A DNA stretch of 64,000 nucleotides from Marinoscillum sp040218045 (lineage in GTDB: Bacteria; Bacteroidota; Bacteroidia; Cytophagales; Cyclobacteriaceae): NCBI GenBank assembly GCA_040218045.1, contig JAVJQA010000025.1:16223-80222 (forward strand). Reading direction: 5' to 3'. The notes beneath the pieces were generated by a model. The model did not search any database. It was not told the DNA's origin and was given only the letters and a program-made list of their open reading frames with translations. Below, piece after piece: positions 52,704 through 62,214 of this stretch. Position 1 is the first letter of the stretch. Each line of letters begins with the position of its first letter. The translations under genes and the position numbers were made by a program.

Positions 52704-55355
52704 ATGAGAATAGGAATACTTTTTGGAGGTCAGTCAAGAGAAAGAGAAATCTCATTTGCCGGAGGAAGAACTGTGTATGATAATTTGAATAAGGCGCTTT
52801 TCACGCCAGTTCCCATATTCATAGACAGTTTGGGGAATTTCATCCTACTAGACTGGCAATACCTCTACAAAGGAACCATTAGAGACTTCTACCCTGCCGC
52901 AGAATATATCCCACCGAGTCCTCATTTTTTCCAGGTATACGCTGAGTCACTCAAAGAAACCTCAGCCATTGACAAGAGCATTGATAAGATTGGTCGGAAA
53001 ATTCAACCTGAGGAGTTGAAAGAATTGATAGATTTTGCTTTCCTGACCCTTCATGGCCCTTATGGTGAAGATGGAAATATTCAAGGGATCCTTGAATGGT
53101 ACAACATCCCTTACTCTGGCGCAGGCATTTTACCAAGTAGCATTGGAATTGATAAGGAAATACAAAAACATGTGCTGAGCGCTGCAGGTTTCGAAACTCC
53201 TGGTTATACAACCATCCCGAGAGACCATTGGATTGATCAGCCCAGTGAGACACTAGCCCTTATTGAAGGATCCTTCTCGTATCCGGTGGTGATAAAATCG
53301 CCACACCAAGGATCATCTATTGGGGTTTCAATTGCTCAGGGCCAGACAGAATTGAGCAATGGTTTGAATCGCTCCTTTTTTATCCAAAAAATAGACACTG
53401 CTGCATGGAGGTCAAAGTCCGATGAAGAAAAACGCTCATTCCTGATTTCTTTCACTGACATTAGAGAAGGGCTGGGATTTCCGGTACTAGTGGAGGGAGA
53501 AATGATCTACCATCCCGAAGAGCTTTGGATTGCTCTGGACAATGGGGCGGGATTGATAAGGCTGGAGTCACCAAATGGAGAACACCTTGTACTTATTGAA
53601 AAGTTTGTCAAGGGTAAGGAGTTTTCCTGTATTGTTATTGAGGATGAAAGTGGAACTCCAATTGCGCTTCCGCCCACCGAAATCAAGAAGTCATCGAATT
53701 TGTTCGATTATCGATCAAAATACTTGCCCGGGATTAGTCGTAAGGTAACTCCGATCGATTTACCGGAAGAAGATATTGATCTCATTATGACGAAATCCAA
53801 ATCGCTTTTTAAGGCACTTCATAGTCAGGTTTATGCAAGATTGGATGGTTTCTTCACAGCAGAAGGACGGATATTTCTCAATGACCCCAACACGACTTCA
53901 GGCATGCTACCTTCATCTTTTTTCTTCCATCAAGCGGCAGAAATAGGACTGAATCCGTCGCAATTCCTAACCTACATCATCGCTCAAAGCATCAAAGCAA
54001 GACTATCTTCTGGCAAGCAAATATTCTACCTCGGAAAGCTCAGAAAAGAACTCCAGTCAAAAATGATTGAAGCAGCAGACAATCAGTCTGATAAAATCAG
54101 AATTGCGGTGATCATGGGTGGGTTTTCGTCAGAAAGACATATCAGTGTAGAAAGTGGAAGGAATATTTTCGAAAAATTAGCTTCGTCTACCAAATACTTA
54201 CCCATTCCGGTATTTCTGACAGGAGATGAATCCAACCATCAGCTCTATCAGCTCCCGATCAATATTATGCTAAAAGACAATGCTGATGACATTAAGGAAA
54301 AAGTAAATCATCAAGGCCCGGTTCATCCCATTACCCAAAAAGTGAGGCAAGAGGCCGCGCAAATCATAGAGCAGTTTGCAACCAATGAAGCAACCCTACT
54401 TGAGCAATTGACCTATGACACATTGGCTGAGAAAGTCGATTTTGTTTTCATTGCGCTCCATGGACGGCCCGGTGAAGATGGAGCTGTTCAGCAACATTTG
54501 GAGCAACGGAACATACCCTACAATGGGTCTGGAATTGAAAGTTCTCAATTATCTATCAATAAATATGAGACCAACCAAAAACTAAGAGAGCAAGGAATCT
54601 TAGTTGCCGATCACATGCTGGTGTATCAGGAGGATTTTGAAAAATCGTCAGAGCAAACCATCAACTCGATTCTTGAGCGGTTTGATCTTCCGCTTATAGC
54701 CAAACCAGCAGACGATGGGTGCTCTTCTGCAGTGAAGAAAATCAAAACAAGAGACGAACTTTTGGCCTTTTGCAGAATGATGTTTCGTCCGGAACCCGCG
54801 TTCTTACATGAACCAATGGCGACCCTTCGGTTGAAACCTAGCGAGGAGTTTCCTCAAAAGAACTACTTCCTGATAGAATCATTGATTGGTGACAATGGTG
54901 CGGATCATTTTCTGGAAATCACTGGGGGTATGCTGACCCACATGGAAGATGATGGCTCCATGCGATACGAAGTTTTTGAACCTTCAGAAGCATTGGCTTC
55001 AGGTGAGGTACTTTCACTGGAAGAAAAATTTCTTGCTGGTGAAGGACAAAACATTACTCCAGCTCGATTCGGTCAGACTCCTGAAGAGTATGATAATGTG
55101 GCTAAAAGGGTTAAAGCAACACTGGAAAAAACAGCCAGAATTATCAATGTGGAAGGCTATTGCAGGATTGATGCATTTGTGCGGGTATTTCCCGATAAAG
55201 TGGAAACCATCATAATAGAAATCAATTCACTACCGGGAATGACACCCGCCACCGCAATATTTCATCAGTCGGCCCTCAATAAAATGAAGCCATATGAGTT
55301 TATTGATAAGATCATTGAGTTTGGTTTTGCCAAAAGAAAGATGCTACAAGCCTAA
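52704..55355 (+). CDS. ddl: Tandem-fused D-Ala-D-Ala ligase-like protein
   Basis: An 883-residue protein consisting of two D-alanine-D-alanine ligase (ATP-grasp) units. Unit 1 (about 1-455) starts RIGILFGGQSREREISFAGG and has LTLHGPYGEDGNIQG, but its metal-binding block reads NDPNTTSGMLPSS. Unit 2 (about 468-883) starts RIAVIMGGFSSERHISVESG and has IALHGRPGEDGAVQQ and the canonical EINSLPGMTPAT block. Single Ddl enzymes are about 320-370 residues, so both units also carry insertions. Unit 2 looks catalytic; unit 1 may have altered specificity or a structural role. The PASTA protein gene follows, a common pairing with ddl in Bacteroidota. Confidence 0.88.
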   Translation: MRIGILFGGQSREREISFAGGRTVYDNLNKALFTPVPIFIDSLGNFILLDWQYLYKGTIRDFYPAAEYIPPSPHFFQVYAESLKETSAIDKSIDKIGRKIQPEELKELIDFAFLTLHGPYGEDGNIQGILEWYNIPYSGAGILPSSIGIDKEIQKHVLSAAGFETPGYTTIPRDHWIDQPSETLALIEGSFSYPVVIKSPHQGSSIGVSIAQGQTELSNGLNRSFFIQKIDTAAWRSKSDEEKRSFLISFTDIREGLGFPVLVEGEMIYHPEELWIALDNGAGLIRLESPNGEHLVLIEKFVKGKEFSCIVIEDESGTPIALPPTEIKKSSNLFDYRSKYLPGISRKVTPIDLPEEDIDLIMTKSKSLFKALHSQVYARLDGFFTAEGRIFLNDPNTTSGMLPSSFFFHQAAEIGLNPSQFLTYIIAQSIKARLSSGKQIFYLGKLRKELQSKMIEAADNQSDKIRIAVIMGGFSSERHISVESGRNIFEKLASSTKYLPIPVFLTGDESNHQLYQLPINIMLKDNADDIKEKVNHQGPVHPITQKVRQEAAQIIEQFATNEATLLEQLTYDTLAEKVDFVFIALHGRPGEDGAVQQHLEQRNIPYNGSGIESSQLSINKYETNQKLREQGILVADHMLVYQEDFEKSSEQTINSILERFDLPLIAKPADDGCSSAVKKIKTRDELLAFCRMMFRPEPAFLHEPMATLRLKPSEEFPQKNYFLIESLIGDNGADHFLEITGGMLTHMEDDGSMRYEVFEPSEALASGEVLSLEEKFLAGEGQNITPARFGQTPEEYDNVAKRVKATLEKTARIINVEGYCRIDAFVRVFPDKVETIIIEINSLPGMTPATAIFHQSALNKMKPYEFIDKIIEFGFAKRKMLQA

Positions 55356-55408
55356 TGATTTACAGTTTGATTATCTTCGAACCAACTAAACCAGTTTCGT
55401 AATTTCCT

Positions 55409-56257
55409 ATGTCCATTTTTAAAATTCAAACCTGGAAAGACCTACTGATCCATTTGGCCATAATCATCGGGTTGGGCCTTTTCTTAGTCTGTGGCTTCTT
55501 TTATATATACCTGCCCAATTCCACCAATCATGGGGAAACAATCACGGTTCCTGATGTACGTGGAGTAAGCTTAGAAGAATTGAGTCAATTCCTGGAAGAG
55601 CGCAACCTGCGGTATGAAGTTACCACAGACTCTGGTTTTTCAGCTACACAGCCTCCCCATTCTGTGTTGAAGCAATTTCCGATGCCTAATGCCAAGGTGA
55701 AAGAAAACAGGAAAATATATGTAACGCTAAATGCTCAAAGTGCGCCACTGGTGAGGATGCCCAAACTGGTTGGCGGATCTGTTAAAAATGCACAGTTGGT
55801 GTTAAAAACCTATGATCTCATTCTTGGTGAAATTCAATATACTCCTGATCTGGCTCTCAATTATGTATTACAACAACAACTGAATGGCCGGCAGGTACTT
55901 GAAGGCGAGCGGATTCCCAAAGGTTCTGTAATTGATCTTATTGCCGGTGATGGTTTGGGCAATCAGGCCCTTAACTCTCCTAACCTCATTAGTCTCGACG
56001 AAGAGAGCGCTCAATTTGCTATAGTTGGTTCTGGATTAAAAATTGGCCAGATTAAATACGAGAAAGAAGGAATTGCCGTTATTCAAGACGAGTCTTCTGA
56101 TGAGTCACGATATTATCGAAAACAAGTGCCTCCAGGATCTGTATTTAAGCAAAGTCCAATACCCGGAGAAACAATGCGGTTGGGTCAAATGGTTGACTTG
56201 TGGATTTACAGCCCGGATTCGTTAAATACTAGTCCAACCCTTTTGGATCAAGAGTGA
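55409..56257 (+). CDS. PASTA-domain membrane protein
   Basis: A 282-residue protein with one N-terminal membrane helix (about 13-36) and three periplasmic PASTA domains: about 43-112 (TVPDVRGVSLEELSQFLEER), about 115-185 (RMPKLVGGSVKNAQLVL) and about 190-272. PASTA domains bind muropeptides or beta-lactams in other proteins. No kinase or transpeptidase domain is attached. It lies 53 bp after the ddl fusion, consistent with a cell-wall role. Its stop overlaps the GTG start of the next gene. Confidence 0.9.
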   Translation: MSIFKIQTWKDLLIHLAIIIGLGLFLVCGFFYIYLPNSTNHGETITVPDVRGVSLEELSQFLEERNLRYEVTTDSGFSATQPPHSVLKQFPMPNAKVKENRKIYVTLNAQSAPLVRMPKLVGGSVKNAQLVLKTYDLILGEIQYTPDLALNYVLQQQLNGRQVLEGERIPKGSVIDLIAGDGLGNQALNSPNLISLDEESAQFAIVGSGLKIGQIKYEKEGIAVIQDESSDESRYYRKQVPPGSVFKQSPIPGETMRLGQMVDLWIYSPDSLNTSPTLLDQE

Positions 56258-58098
56258 GAATAACCTTACTGACCATAGCATGTTTTAGTTACTTTTTAGG
56301 GTCTGCACAGCTTACCTTAAAGAGCCTATCTAAAATGCCTCAATCAGTTCAAGCTGACACTGTCTCTTTGAGTTTGCCTTTTTGGGAGGACTTCTCTACA
56401 TCTCAGTCATCACCCGATACCTTAAAATGGATCTATGGCCCAGATATCTTCGTTAATGCAACACTTGGGCAGAATCCCCCTACATACAATGTAGCAACCT
56501 TTGATGGTTTAAATTCGCAAGGGATGGCCTATGATATCACCAATGAGTTTAATGGTGCCGGCGATAGTCTCGCCAGTCAGTTCATTGATCTTACCACAGT
56601 GCCGCAAAGCAGGCGTGGTACTGTTTATTTTAGCTTTTACTGGCAGGTAGGTGGATATGGTGAAATGCCAGATGATAAAGACTCACTTGTACTATATTTC
56701 AGAAATGCTCTTGGGGATGGTAAATTTAGTTGGGATCAGAAATGGAGTAAAATTGGTGGTGAAGACAACATCTCTGACCGGTTTGAGCAAGCAATTGTTA
56801 AAGTTGATGGCGGCAACTATTTTCACAATGAATTTCAGTTCAAATTTGTCTCTTATAGTAGTCAAAGAGGGCCATTTGATACCTGGCATATAGATTATAT
56901 CTATCTCAACGAAAACAGAAGTGACAATGATTTTGATGAGTTGGATCAGGCCATGACAGGTTCACCAACTGCTCTATTTGGTAATTATTATTCTATTCCT
57001 GCTAATGTGTTCTTCAAACAACCTGAGCAATATCTCAGCGCACAAATGACTCAGGTCAGTAACCTCGAAAACGATGTTGATCCCTTGGTTTATAGCTATA
57101 ATTTGACCAATCACACCACTGGCGAAGACTATGGTACTTCCATTTCCGTATTGACGGATGTAATGGTCGCCAGGGAAATCAGAGCAGTAGAGGTTTATGA
57201 CATGGATGAGATTGTAGTAAATGCGCAGACGGATCCATTGGACTCTCAAGTACTGGTTTCTACTTTTTATTATAATTCTGACAACAACTTTCTACAGGAG
57301 AATGATAACGGAGGTAACCCAGTGGTTTATCCTGTTGATTTGACCCTCAATGACACTTTGCGCACAAGGTATATTCTTGAAAATTATTACGCTTACGATG
57401 ACGGCACTGCTGAGTTTGCTGCAGCCATCAATACACCTGGTGGACAGGTGGCAGTTAGGTTTCCTTTGGCAGAGCCAGACACTCTAACCCATATAGATAT
57501 TTATATTCCAAACATAGCTCCTGAAAGCATTGGCCAAACGCTGGACATCACCGTATGGAATCACCTGGGCACCACGCCTACCAACTCTGGGATCCTTACC
57601 AGGCAAGCATACACCATCGAAGCACCCCTGGGAGTCAACACGTTTAAACGTATCAAACTAGCAGCACCGTTGTTAACAGGGGATACCGTGTACATAGGAT
57701 ACAAACAAACCTCAGAAAACTACCTCGGAATTGGTTTTGATAGAAACAACCAAAAAGCCAAAGGCGAAATTTACGCCAACACAAAAGGGTTTTGGGAGCA
57801 AAACAGCCGGTTAAGTGGTAGCCTTATGATTAGACCTGTTTTTGCCTATGATTCAGCTTTTACATTGCATGAGGTCAAGAAGGAGCTTACATCTGTTTTC
57901 CCTAACCCATCCTCAGGCATCATCAAATTAAAAGGAGAATACAATTCGCTGGAAGTTTTTGACCTTTCCGGTCACCTTGTATTTACTGGCCTTAAAGAAG
58001 ATACTTTTGATCTGTCATTTTTGATGGATGGAATATATTTGCTGAAAATAAACAGCAAAAATTCTATCAACACCCAAAAATTGATCATTAGTAAATGA
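56254..58098 (+). CDS. Secreted protein with T9SS C-terminal sorting domain
   Basis: A 614-residue exported protein with a signal peptide ending GSAQ and a start at GTG 56254, overlapping the PASTA stop (GTGA). The body is beta-rich: a MAM/LamG-like segment (about 30-210, LPFWEDFSTSQSSPDTLKW) and a second beta domain (about 370-520, YAYDDGTAEFAAAI). The last about 75 residues (SVFPNPSSGIIKLKGEYN to LIISK) form a type A T9SS sorting signal. No catalytic motif is visible; it is probably a surface or released adhesive protein. The rhodanese gene overlaps its stop by 4 bp. Confidence 0.8.
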   Translation: MRITLLTIACFSYFLGSAQLTLKSLSKMPQSVQADTVSLSLPFWEDFSTSQSSPDTLKWIYGPDIFVNATLGQNPPTYNVATFDGLNSQGMAYDITNEFNGAGDSLASQFIDLTTVPQSRRGTVYFSFYWQVGGYGEMPDDKDSLVLYFRNALGDGKFSWDQKWSKIGGEDNISDRFEQAIVKVDGGNYFHNEFQFKFVSYSSQRGPFDTWHIDYIYLNENRSDNDFDELDQAMTGSPTALFGNYYSIPANVFFKQPEQYLSAQMTQVSNLENDVDPLVYSYNLTNHTTGEDYGTSISVLTDVMVAREIRAVEVYDMDEIVVNAQTDPLDSQVLVSTFYYNSDNNFLQENDNGGNPVVYPVDLTLNDTLRTRYILENYYAYDDGTAEFAAAINTPGGQVAVRFPLAEPDTLTHIDIYIPNIAPESIGQTLDITVWNHLGTTPTNSGILTRQAYTIEAPLGVNTFKRIKLAAPLLTGDTVYIGYKQTSENYLGIGFDRNNQKAKGEIYANTKGFWEQNSRLSGSLMIRPVFAYDSAFTLHEVKKELTSVFPNPSSGIIKLKGEYNSLEVFDLSGHLVFTGLKEDTFDLSFLMDGIYLLKINSKNSINTQKLIISK

Positions 58099-58394
58099 AA
58101 GACATTCAACCTCACGAACTAAAACTCCGGCTTAAAAACGGAGAAAAACTCACCATGCTGGATGTACGTGAAGAATGGGAATTTGAGGAACGAAATATCG
58201 GTGCCCGCTCTTTTCCCCTGTACTCCATCCCTAAAAAACTCACAGATCTGGAATCATTAAGAAATCAGGAAATCATTGTGCACTGCCAGTCCGGGAAGCG
58301 TAGTATTCAAGCTAAAAAATTCCTACTCAAGAATGGTTTTGGTAAAGTGAGATCTCTAAATGGTGGATTGGAAGCTTATCTGCAAGGTGAATAG
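58095..58394 (+). CDS. Rhodanese-like sulfurtransferase
   Basis: A 99-residue single-domain rhodanese. The conserved LDVREEWEFEE block precedes the active-site loop IVHCQSGKRS with Cys64, which would carry the persulfide, and NGGLEAY closes the fold. The six-residue loop CQSGKR fits sulfur rather than phosphate chemistry. There is no signal peptide, so it acts in the cytoplasm; its partner is unknown. The ATG overlaps the stop of the T9SS protein gene. Confidence 0.93.
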   Translation: MKDIQPHELKLRLKNGEKLTMLDVREEWEFEERNIGARSFPLYSIPKKLTDLESLRNQEIIVHCQSGKRSIQAKKFLLKNGFGKVRSLNGGLEAYLQGE

Positions 58395-58406
58395 CCTAAA
58401 AGATCT

Positions 58407-59687
58407 TTAATACTCAATCACTAATGGTTCAGGTGTAAAGCATAGTATAAAAATCACAAATGCAACCCAACCCAACACCTTTCTTTCTACGGAGAGTGGA
58501 CGATTGTCAAGAACAGGTGGATGTTTTACGCCTAGTACTCTACCGAGTATGAAAGCAAAGAGTAACCAACCACTATACCCCTGATATCCAAAGAAGAAAT
58601 TCACCAGGAACTGGCTGGCAAAAATTGCCGCTGCAAAAGTCATTCTGTTGGTCTTACTTTCAAATAACGAGTATGCACACACATACAAAAAGTATAGATA
58701 AATTAGAATAACAAACAGGAATTCCAGAGTGCTGCCAAACCCAATGTCAGGCAAATCCCGAATGGAAACAAGGCCTAGCCCGGCATAAAATACAAAAACA
58801 GAAAAGAGAACTCTTGACACCTCAAAATGGCGCTTCTCCCCTATTAACCCAAACAAGATATGACCACCATCCAACTGGCCAATAGGGAGAAGGTTTAATG
58901 CAGTAAAAAAGAGCGCAAGCAAACCCGCCAGTAAGTATGGATTATGCATAATCTCCTGATCATTTGGAATTTTATGTTGATCATTTTCATCTACAAGCAG
59001 ATACTCTGCAAGAGTAAACAGAATGGGCTTTCCAAAATACATGTTGGGATAACTATCGGAGGCCTCAAAAGCAGGATATCCGCTCCACTCTGATGTAGAA
59101 TCATTGATCGAAGCAATTGAATCTGTAGCACGAAACTCTGCGTATCTTAACGAATCCTGTAGTCTGCTGAATTCATAACTATATACATGATCTGCATAGT
59201 CCAACCCAAACTGCTCGTACTCCGGGTGTATCTCAAAAATCTGCTCCGGCTCCGGCAAGTGGCTGTACCCATACCAAATGACTCCAAGTGCTATAATAAA
59301 ACCTGCTATAGGTCCTGAGATACCTACATCAAAGTAATGTTTCAGACTATAGATGTGCTCTTTAATCCTGATAAAAGCGCCCATGGTACCAAATGACGGT
59401 GTCAATAAAAACCCCAGCCACATAGGGATATAATAGGGTAATGTGACTTTTATATCATGATATCTTGCCGTGAAGTAGTGTCCAAACTCATGAAAAGTGA
59501 GTATCAACAGGAATGGTATAGAAAACTGAAAACCGGCAATAAAGTGATCCCAGGTCATCAATGATTCCTCATCAACCCAAAAAAGAAATTTTGAAAACAT
59601 CCACTCTGCGCCAGCGATTGTGGTGGTAAGAATGGTAATGAGCAATAATGAAATCTGGATGAGTAGTTGCTTTTTCTCTTTATCCAT
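58407..59687 (-). CDS. M50 site-2-protease-like membrane metalloprotease
   Basis: A 426-residue multi-pass membrane protein. The zinc motif FHEFGH (His66, Glu67, His70) lies in a membrane segment, and the third ligand region NLLPIGQLDGGHILFG (about 263-278) in another, as in site-2 proteases. A soluble insert (about 150-230) lies between them; there is no PDZ domain of the RseP kind. The later segments (about 290-425) are all hydrophobic. It is co-transcribed with the HAD gene, whose stop it overlaps by 8 bp. The substrate is unknown. Confidence 0.88.
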   Translation of the reverse strand: MDKEKKQLLIQISLLLITILTTTIAGAEWMFSKFLFWVDEESLMTWDHFIAGFQFSIPFLLILTFHEFGHYFTARYHDIKVTLPYYIPMWLGFLLTPSFGTMGAFIRIKEHIYSLKHYFDVGISGPIAGFIIALGVIWYGYSHLPEPEQIFEIHPEYEQFGLDYADHVYSYEFSRLQDSLRYAEFRATDSIASINDSTSEWSGYPAFEASDSYPNMYFGKPILFTLAEYLLVDENDQHKIPNDQEIMHNPYLLAGLLALFFTALNLLPIGQLDGGHILFGLIGEKRHFEVSRVLFSVFVFYAGLGLVSIRDLPDIGFGSTLEFLFVILIYLYFLYVCAYSLFESKTNRMTFAAAIFASQFLVNFFFGYQGYSGWLLFAFILGRVLGVKHPPVLDNRPLSVERKVLGWVAFVIFILCFTPEPLVIEY

Positions 59688-60309
59688 GAACTAGAATTTC
59701 GAAAATTTGATCTGGAAATAATACCTGCTCCGCTTTTAAACCAACCCCTCTTGCTGACTCTATGTTTTCAAGTTTATCATCTAGAAACAACGTTTTTTGA
59801 GGGTTAAGCTTCTGTTCGGCCACTACAAACTCATAGATATCGCGGTTAGGTTTTCTGAAGCCAATATTATGTGAGTAATAGGCCGTATGAGAATGGTCCC
59901 TCATTAGCTTACCTGTCTTTGATTTAATGAGTGCATCAAAACAAACCTCATGCATTGCATTGGTATTGCTGAGAATCAACACCTGGTGAGATTGCATTAG
60001 TTCTACCATAAACTCCAACCTCTTTATGGAAACATCCTTAATCATAAGGTTCCATGCATACCTCAAGTCTGACAGACTGATATCCGCTTCAATTAGTCCA
60101 TTGATGGCATTCACAAACTCCTGATCACTCATCTGACCAGTCTCATATTGATATAAATGTGGTGTACCTACAATGAGGTCACGTAAGTTCTTTCCCTGGC
60201 CATTGGTAAGTTTAGAAAACGCTGCAATGACCGCATCTGTATCAAGATCAATGACAACTTCCCCTAAATCAAAAATTATTGTTTCTAAATTTGATAGTCT
60301 GTGTGGCAC
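59680..60309 (-). CDS. HAD-superfamily hydrolase (subfamily IA, YihX-like)
   Basis: A 209-residue HAD phosphatase-like protein. Motif I reads IFDLGEVVIDLD, with the nucleophile Asp and, as in YihX relatives, Gly-Glu in place of the usual second Asp. Motif II is ILSNTNAMHE, motif III the Lys in GFRKPNRDIYEF, and motif IV LFLDDKLENIESA. The cap domain lies at about 18-90. Small sugar phosphates are typical substrates, but none can be assigned. It precedes and overlaps the M50 protease gene and is divergent from the tRNA. Confidence 0.9.
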   Translation of the reverse strand: MPHRLSNLETIIFDLGEVVIDLDTDAVIAAFSKLTNGQGKNLRDLIVGTPHLYQYETGQMSDQEFVNAINGLIEADISLSDLRYAWNLMIKDVSIKRLEFMVELMQSHQVLILSNTNAMHEVCFDALIKSKTGKLMRDHSHTAYYSHNIGFRKPNRDIYEFVVAEQKLNPQKTLFLDDKLENIESARGVGLKAEQVLFPDQIFEILVHG

Positions 60310-60457
60310 AACGTTGTATAATTAGCGGCAAATATCTAATATTGCACTCCCAAAACAAAAGAGAGATCGTAAAGAACTGCTATTGTTTACATCACATCGA
60401 GCCGAAAGCAAGAAAGTGGTGGTTAGAGCTAACATCTCTGATGTACAAAAACTGTTC

Positions 60458-60531
60458 GGGCCTATAGCTCATTCGGTTAGAGCAACTGACTCATAATCAG
60501 TAGGTGCCTGGTTCGATTCCAGGTGGGCCCA
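60458..60531 (+). tRNA. tRNA with CAU anticodon (elongator Met or Ile2)
   Basis: A 74-nt cloverleaf. The acceptor GGGCCTA pairs with TGGGCCC, the D arm is AGCTCATTCGGTTAGAGCA, the anticodon arm is ACTGA-CTCATAA-TCAGT with anticodon CAT, and the T arm is CCTGG-TTCGATT-CCAGG. The discriminator is A, and CCA is not encoded. It lacks the initiator-type C1 mismatch, so it is elongator Met or the lysidine-modified Ile tRNA; sequence by eye does not decide between them. Confidence 0.93.
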
Positions 60532-60549
60532 CATCCCTTAAAATTCAGA

Positions 60550-60580
60550 AAGGTGTCAAAAATTTGACACCTTTTTTTTT
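60550..60580 (+). terminator. Rho-independent terminator after the CAU tRNA
   Basis: AAGGTGTCAAA pairs with TTTGACACCTT in a tight hairpin followed by eight further T residues, 19 bp after the tRNA. Confidence 0.85.
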
Positions 60581-60901
60581 ATGAATTTACCTGCCACATT
60601 CTTTATACCAATGCGCTAAACAAGTATTGTATCAGTGAATCATCGACATTGAAGTTAGACTTGAAGAACACAATGCCAGGTTTTACAAGAACCCATTTAC
60701 TTTGAAGCGTTGAAATTGGGAGAAAGTGTTGAAGAAAGCCCTCCTTGGATTTGCCTGAATATGTGGTTCACCATATGCTTTGACGTTCCGCAGGTACATT
60801 GGGTGTTTCAAATGGGGATAGGATTGCTGATTGATTGCAAACTGTGCTTAAAGAAGATTGTCTGAATTGGTTTAGGTTTTCTATTGAGCCTTTATCTGGA
60901 A
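60581..60901. other. Intergenic region, no gene seen
   Basis: About 320 bp between the tRNA terminator and the acyltransferase stop codon. Stops interrupt all frames frequently and I see no tRNA, repeat or promoter-like signal here. Confidence 0.5.
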
Positions 60902-61453
60902 TTAAATAACTCCTTTTTCAGGATACTTTCCCTTTATCGATCGGTAGTAATCCTTGATTTCTTCCACTTCTTTGTCAATATCTCCAGTTGGATAAAAAGG
61001 CTCCTTGTACTCCACTGTTTTATGCTCAAAGTCAAACCCAACCATCACAATAGGTACACCTGCCCTATGGGCTATTCTGTAAAAACCTGTTTTCCAATCA
61101 GGGTTATATGAGCGCGTACCCTCCGGGGTGATCGTAATGACAAATTCTTCATGTTGGTTGAATAATTCTACTACCTGATCCACCATTTTCAATTTTTTGG
61201 TTCTATCCACCGGATGCCCTCCGATCTTCCTTAAAAACCAACCTACTAGCGGAATTTTAAACAAGGAATTTTTTGCTAGGAAATCGCTTCTGAGCCCTGA
61301 GATACTTCTGGCGGCCACACCTACAAAGAAGTCCCAATTACTAGTATGGGGAGCGACAATTACTACATACTTTTTAAGGTTTGGGCGATGACCTTTCATC
61401 TTCCATCCTGTAAGCTTAAAACAAAGTTTAAAGAACGCTTTGATCATAAACAC
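60902..61453 (-). CDS. 1-acyl-glycerol-3-phosphate acyltransferase-like protein
   Basis: A 183-residue PlsC-family acyltransferase. The HX4D motif is HTSNWD in VIVAPHTSNWDFFVGVAA, and the substrate-binding EGTR is in ITPEGTRSYN. The length is short, as in the one-domain bacterial forms, and only a weak N-terminal hydrophobic segment is present. It probably transfers acyl groups to a lysophospholipid or related lipid at the inner membrane. The start (ATG 61453, or ATG 61447) overlaps the patatin stop by up to 26 bp; the accA-patatin-plsC-like run suggests a lipid operon. Confidence 0.87.
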   Translation of the reverse strand: MFMIKAFFKLCFKLTGWKMKGHRPNLKKYVVIVAPHTSNWDFFVGVAARSISGLRSDFLAKNSLFKIPLVGWFLRKIGGHPVDRTKKLKMVDQVVELFNQHEEFVITITPEGTRSYNPDWKTGFYRIAHRAGVPIVMVGFDFEHKTVEYKEPFYPTGDIDKEVEEIKDYYRSIKGKYPEKGVI

Positions 61454-62210
61454 TTAGTTTATCAATGGCTCCATGCTCAATCTCTTGCTTTGCATAGTCA
61501 TATCCAAATTGGAAGATCTCTTTGGCTTTTTTGAATTCAAAAACCTTGAATTTGCTCAATCCTGGTGGTTCCATAAATACGTCACAATTCTTCTTTTTAC
61601 TGTGAACATACTGTGTCACTGTAAGCATCATGGATCGCTCCATCAGATCACGCCAGTTACTTAACCTATAACCTTTATCTATTGGGTTGCAATGCAGTGC
61701 TATTACCTTATCACATTCTTTCTTAATTGGCTTGTAAGGGAGATTATCTAATATTCCACCGTCAACGAGGGTCCTCCTGCCTATTTTAACAGGATCAAAA
61801 ACGACAGGAATACAACAGGAGGCCAAAATGGGCCTGATCAGCTGGCCTTTTTTGTAGACCTTTACTTTACCCTTGTTAATGTCAGTGGCTGTAACCCGAA
61901 GTGGTATTTTAAGGCCGGAAAAAGAATCTTCCGGAAAGTACTTTTTCAACTCTCCATAAGCTCGTTCAATATTGAGTAGACTTCTGCTATTAAAAGATGG
62001 ACGAAAGGCAAAGTAGAAATTAGTCTTCTCAATGAAATCGCAAATCTCCCTTGGCGTATATCCCGCACAATAGAGTGCTCCAGCCAATGCACCGGCACTC
62101 GACCCTGACACCACGCTAAACTCTATGCCCGCTTCCAAAAGTGCTTCCATTATACCCAGGTGAGCGACCCCACGGGCTCCCCCTCCTGAAAGCACCAATC
62201 CTATTTTCAT
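61428..62210 (-). CDS. Patatin-like phospholipase
   Basis: A 260-residue patatin-domain protein of the RssA/YchK type. The oxyanion loop is SGGGARGVAHLG (from Ser8), the nucleophile elbow GSSAG has Ser38, and the catalytic Asp150 is in LVDGGILDNLP. The start is ATG 62210, directly at the conserved MKIGLVLSGGG; the frame stays open into accA, but that extension is not part of the family. It lies 4 bp after the accA stop, so it is probably co-transcribed with accA and the acyltransferase. Confidence 0.93.
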   Translation of the reverse strand: MKIGLVLSGGGARGVAHLGIMEALLEAGIEFSVVSGSSAGALAGALYCAGYTPREICDFIEKTNFYFAFRPSFNSRSLLNIERAYGELKKYFPEDSFSGLKIPLRVTATDINKGKVKVYKKGQLIRPILASCCIPVVFDPVKIGRRTLVDGGILDNLPYKPIKKECDKVIALHCNPIDKGYRLSNWRDLMERSMMLTVTQYVHSKKKNCDVFMEPPGLSKFKVFEFKKAKEIFQFGYDYAKQEIEHGAIDKLSVYDQSVL

Positions 62211-62214
62211 GATT

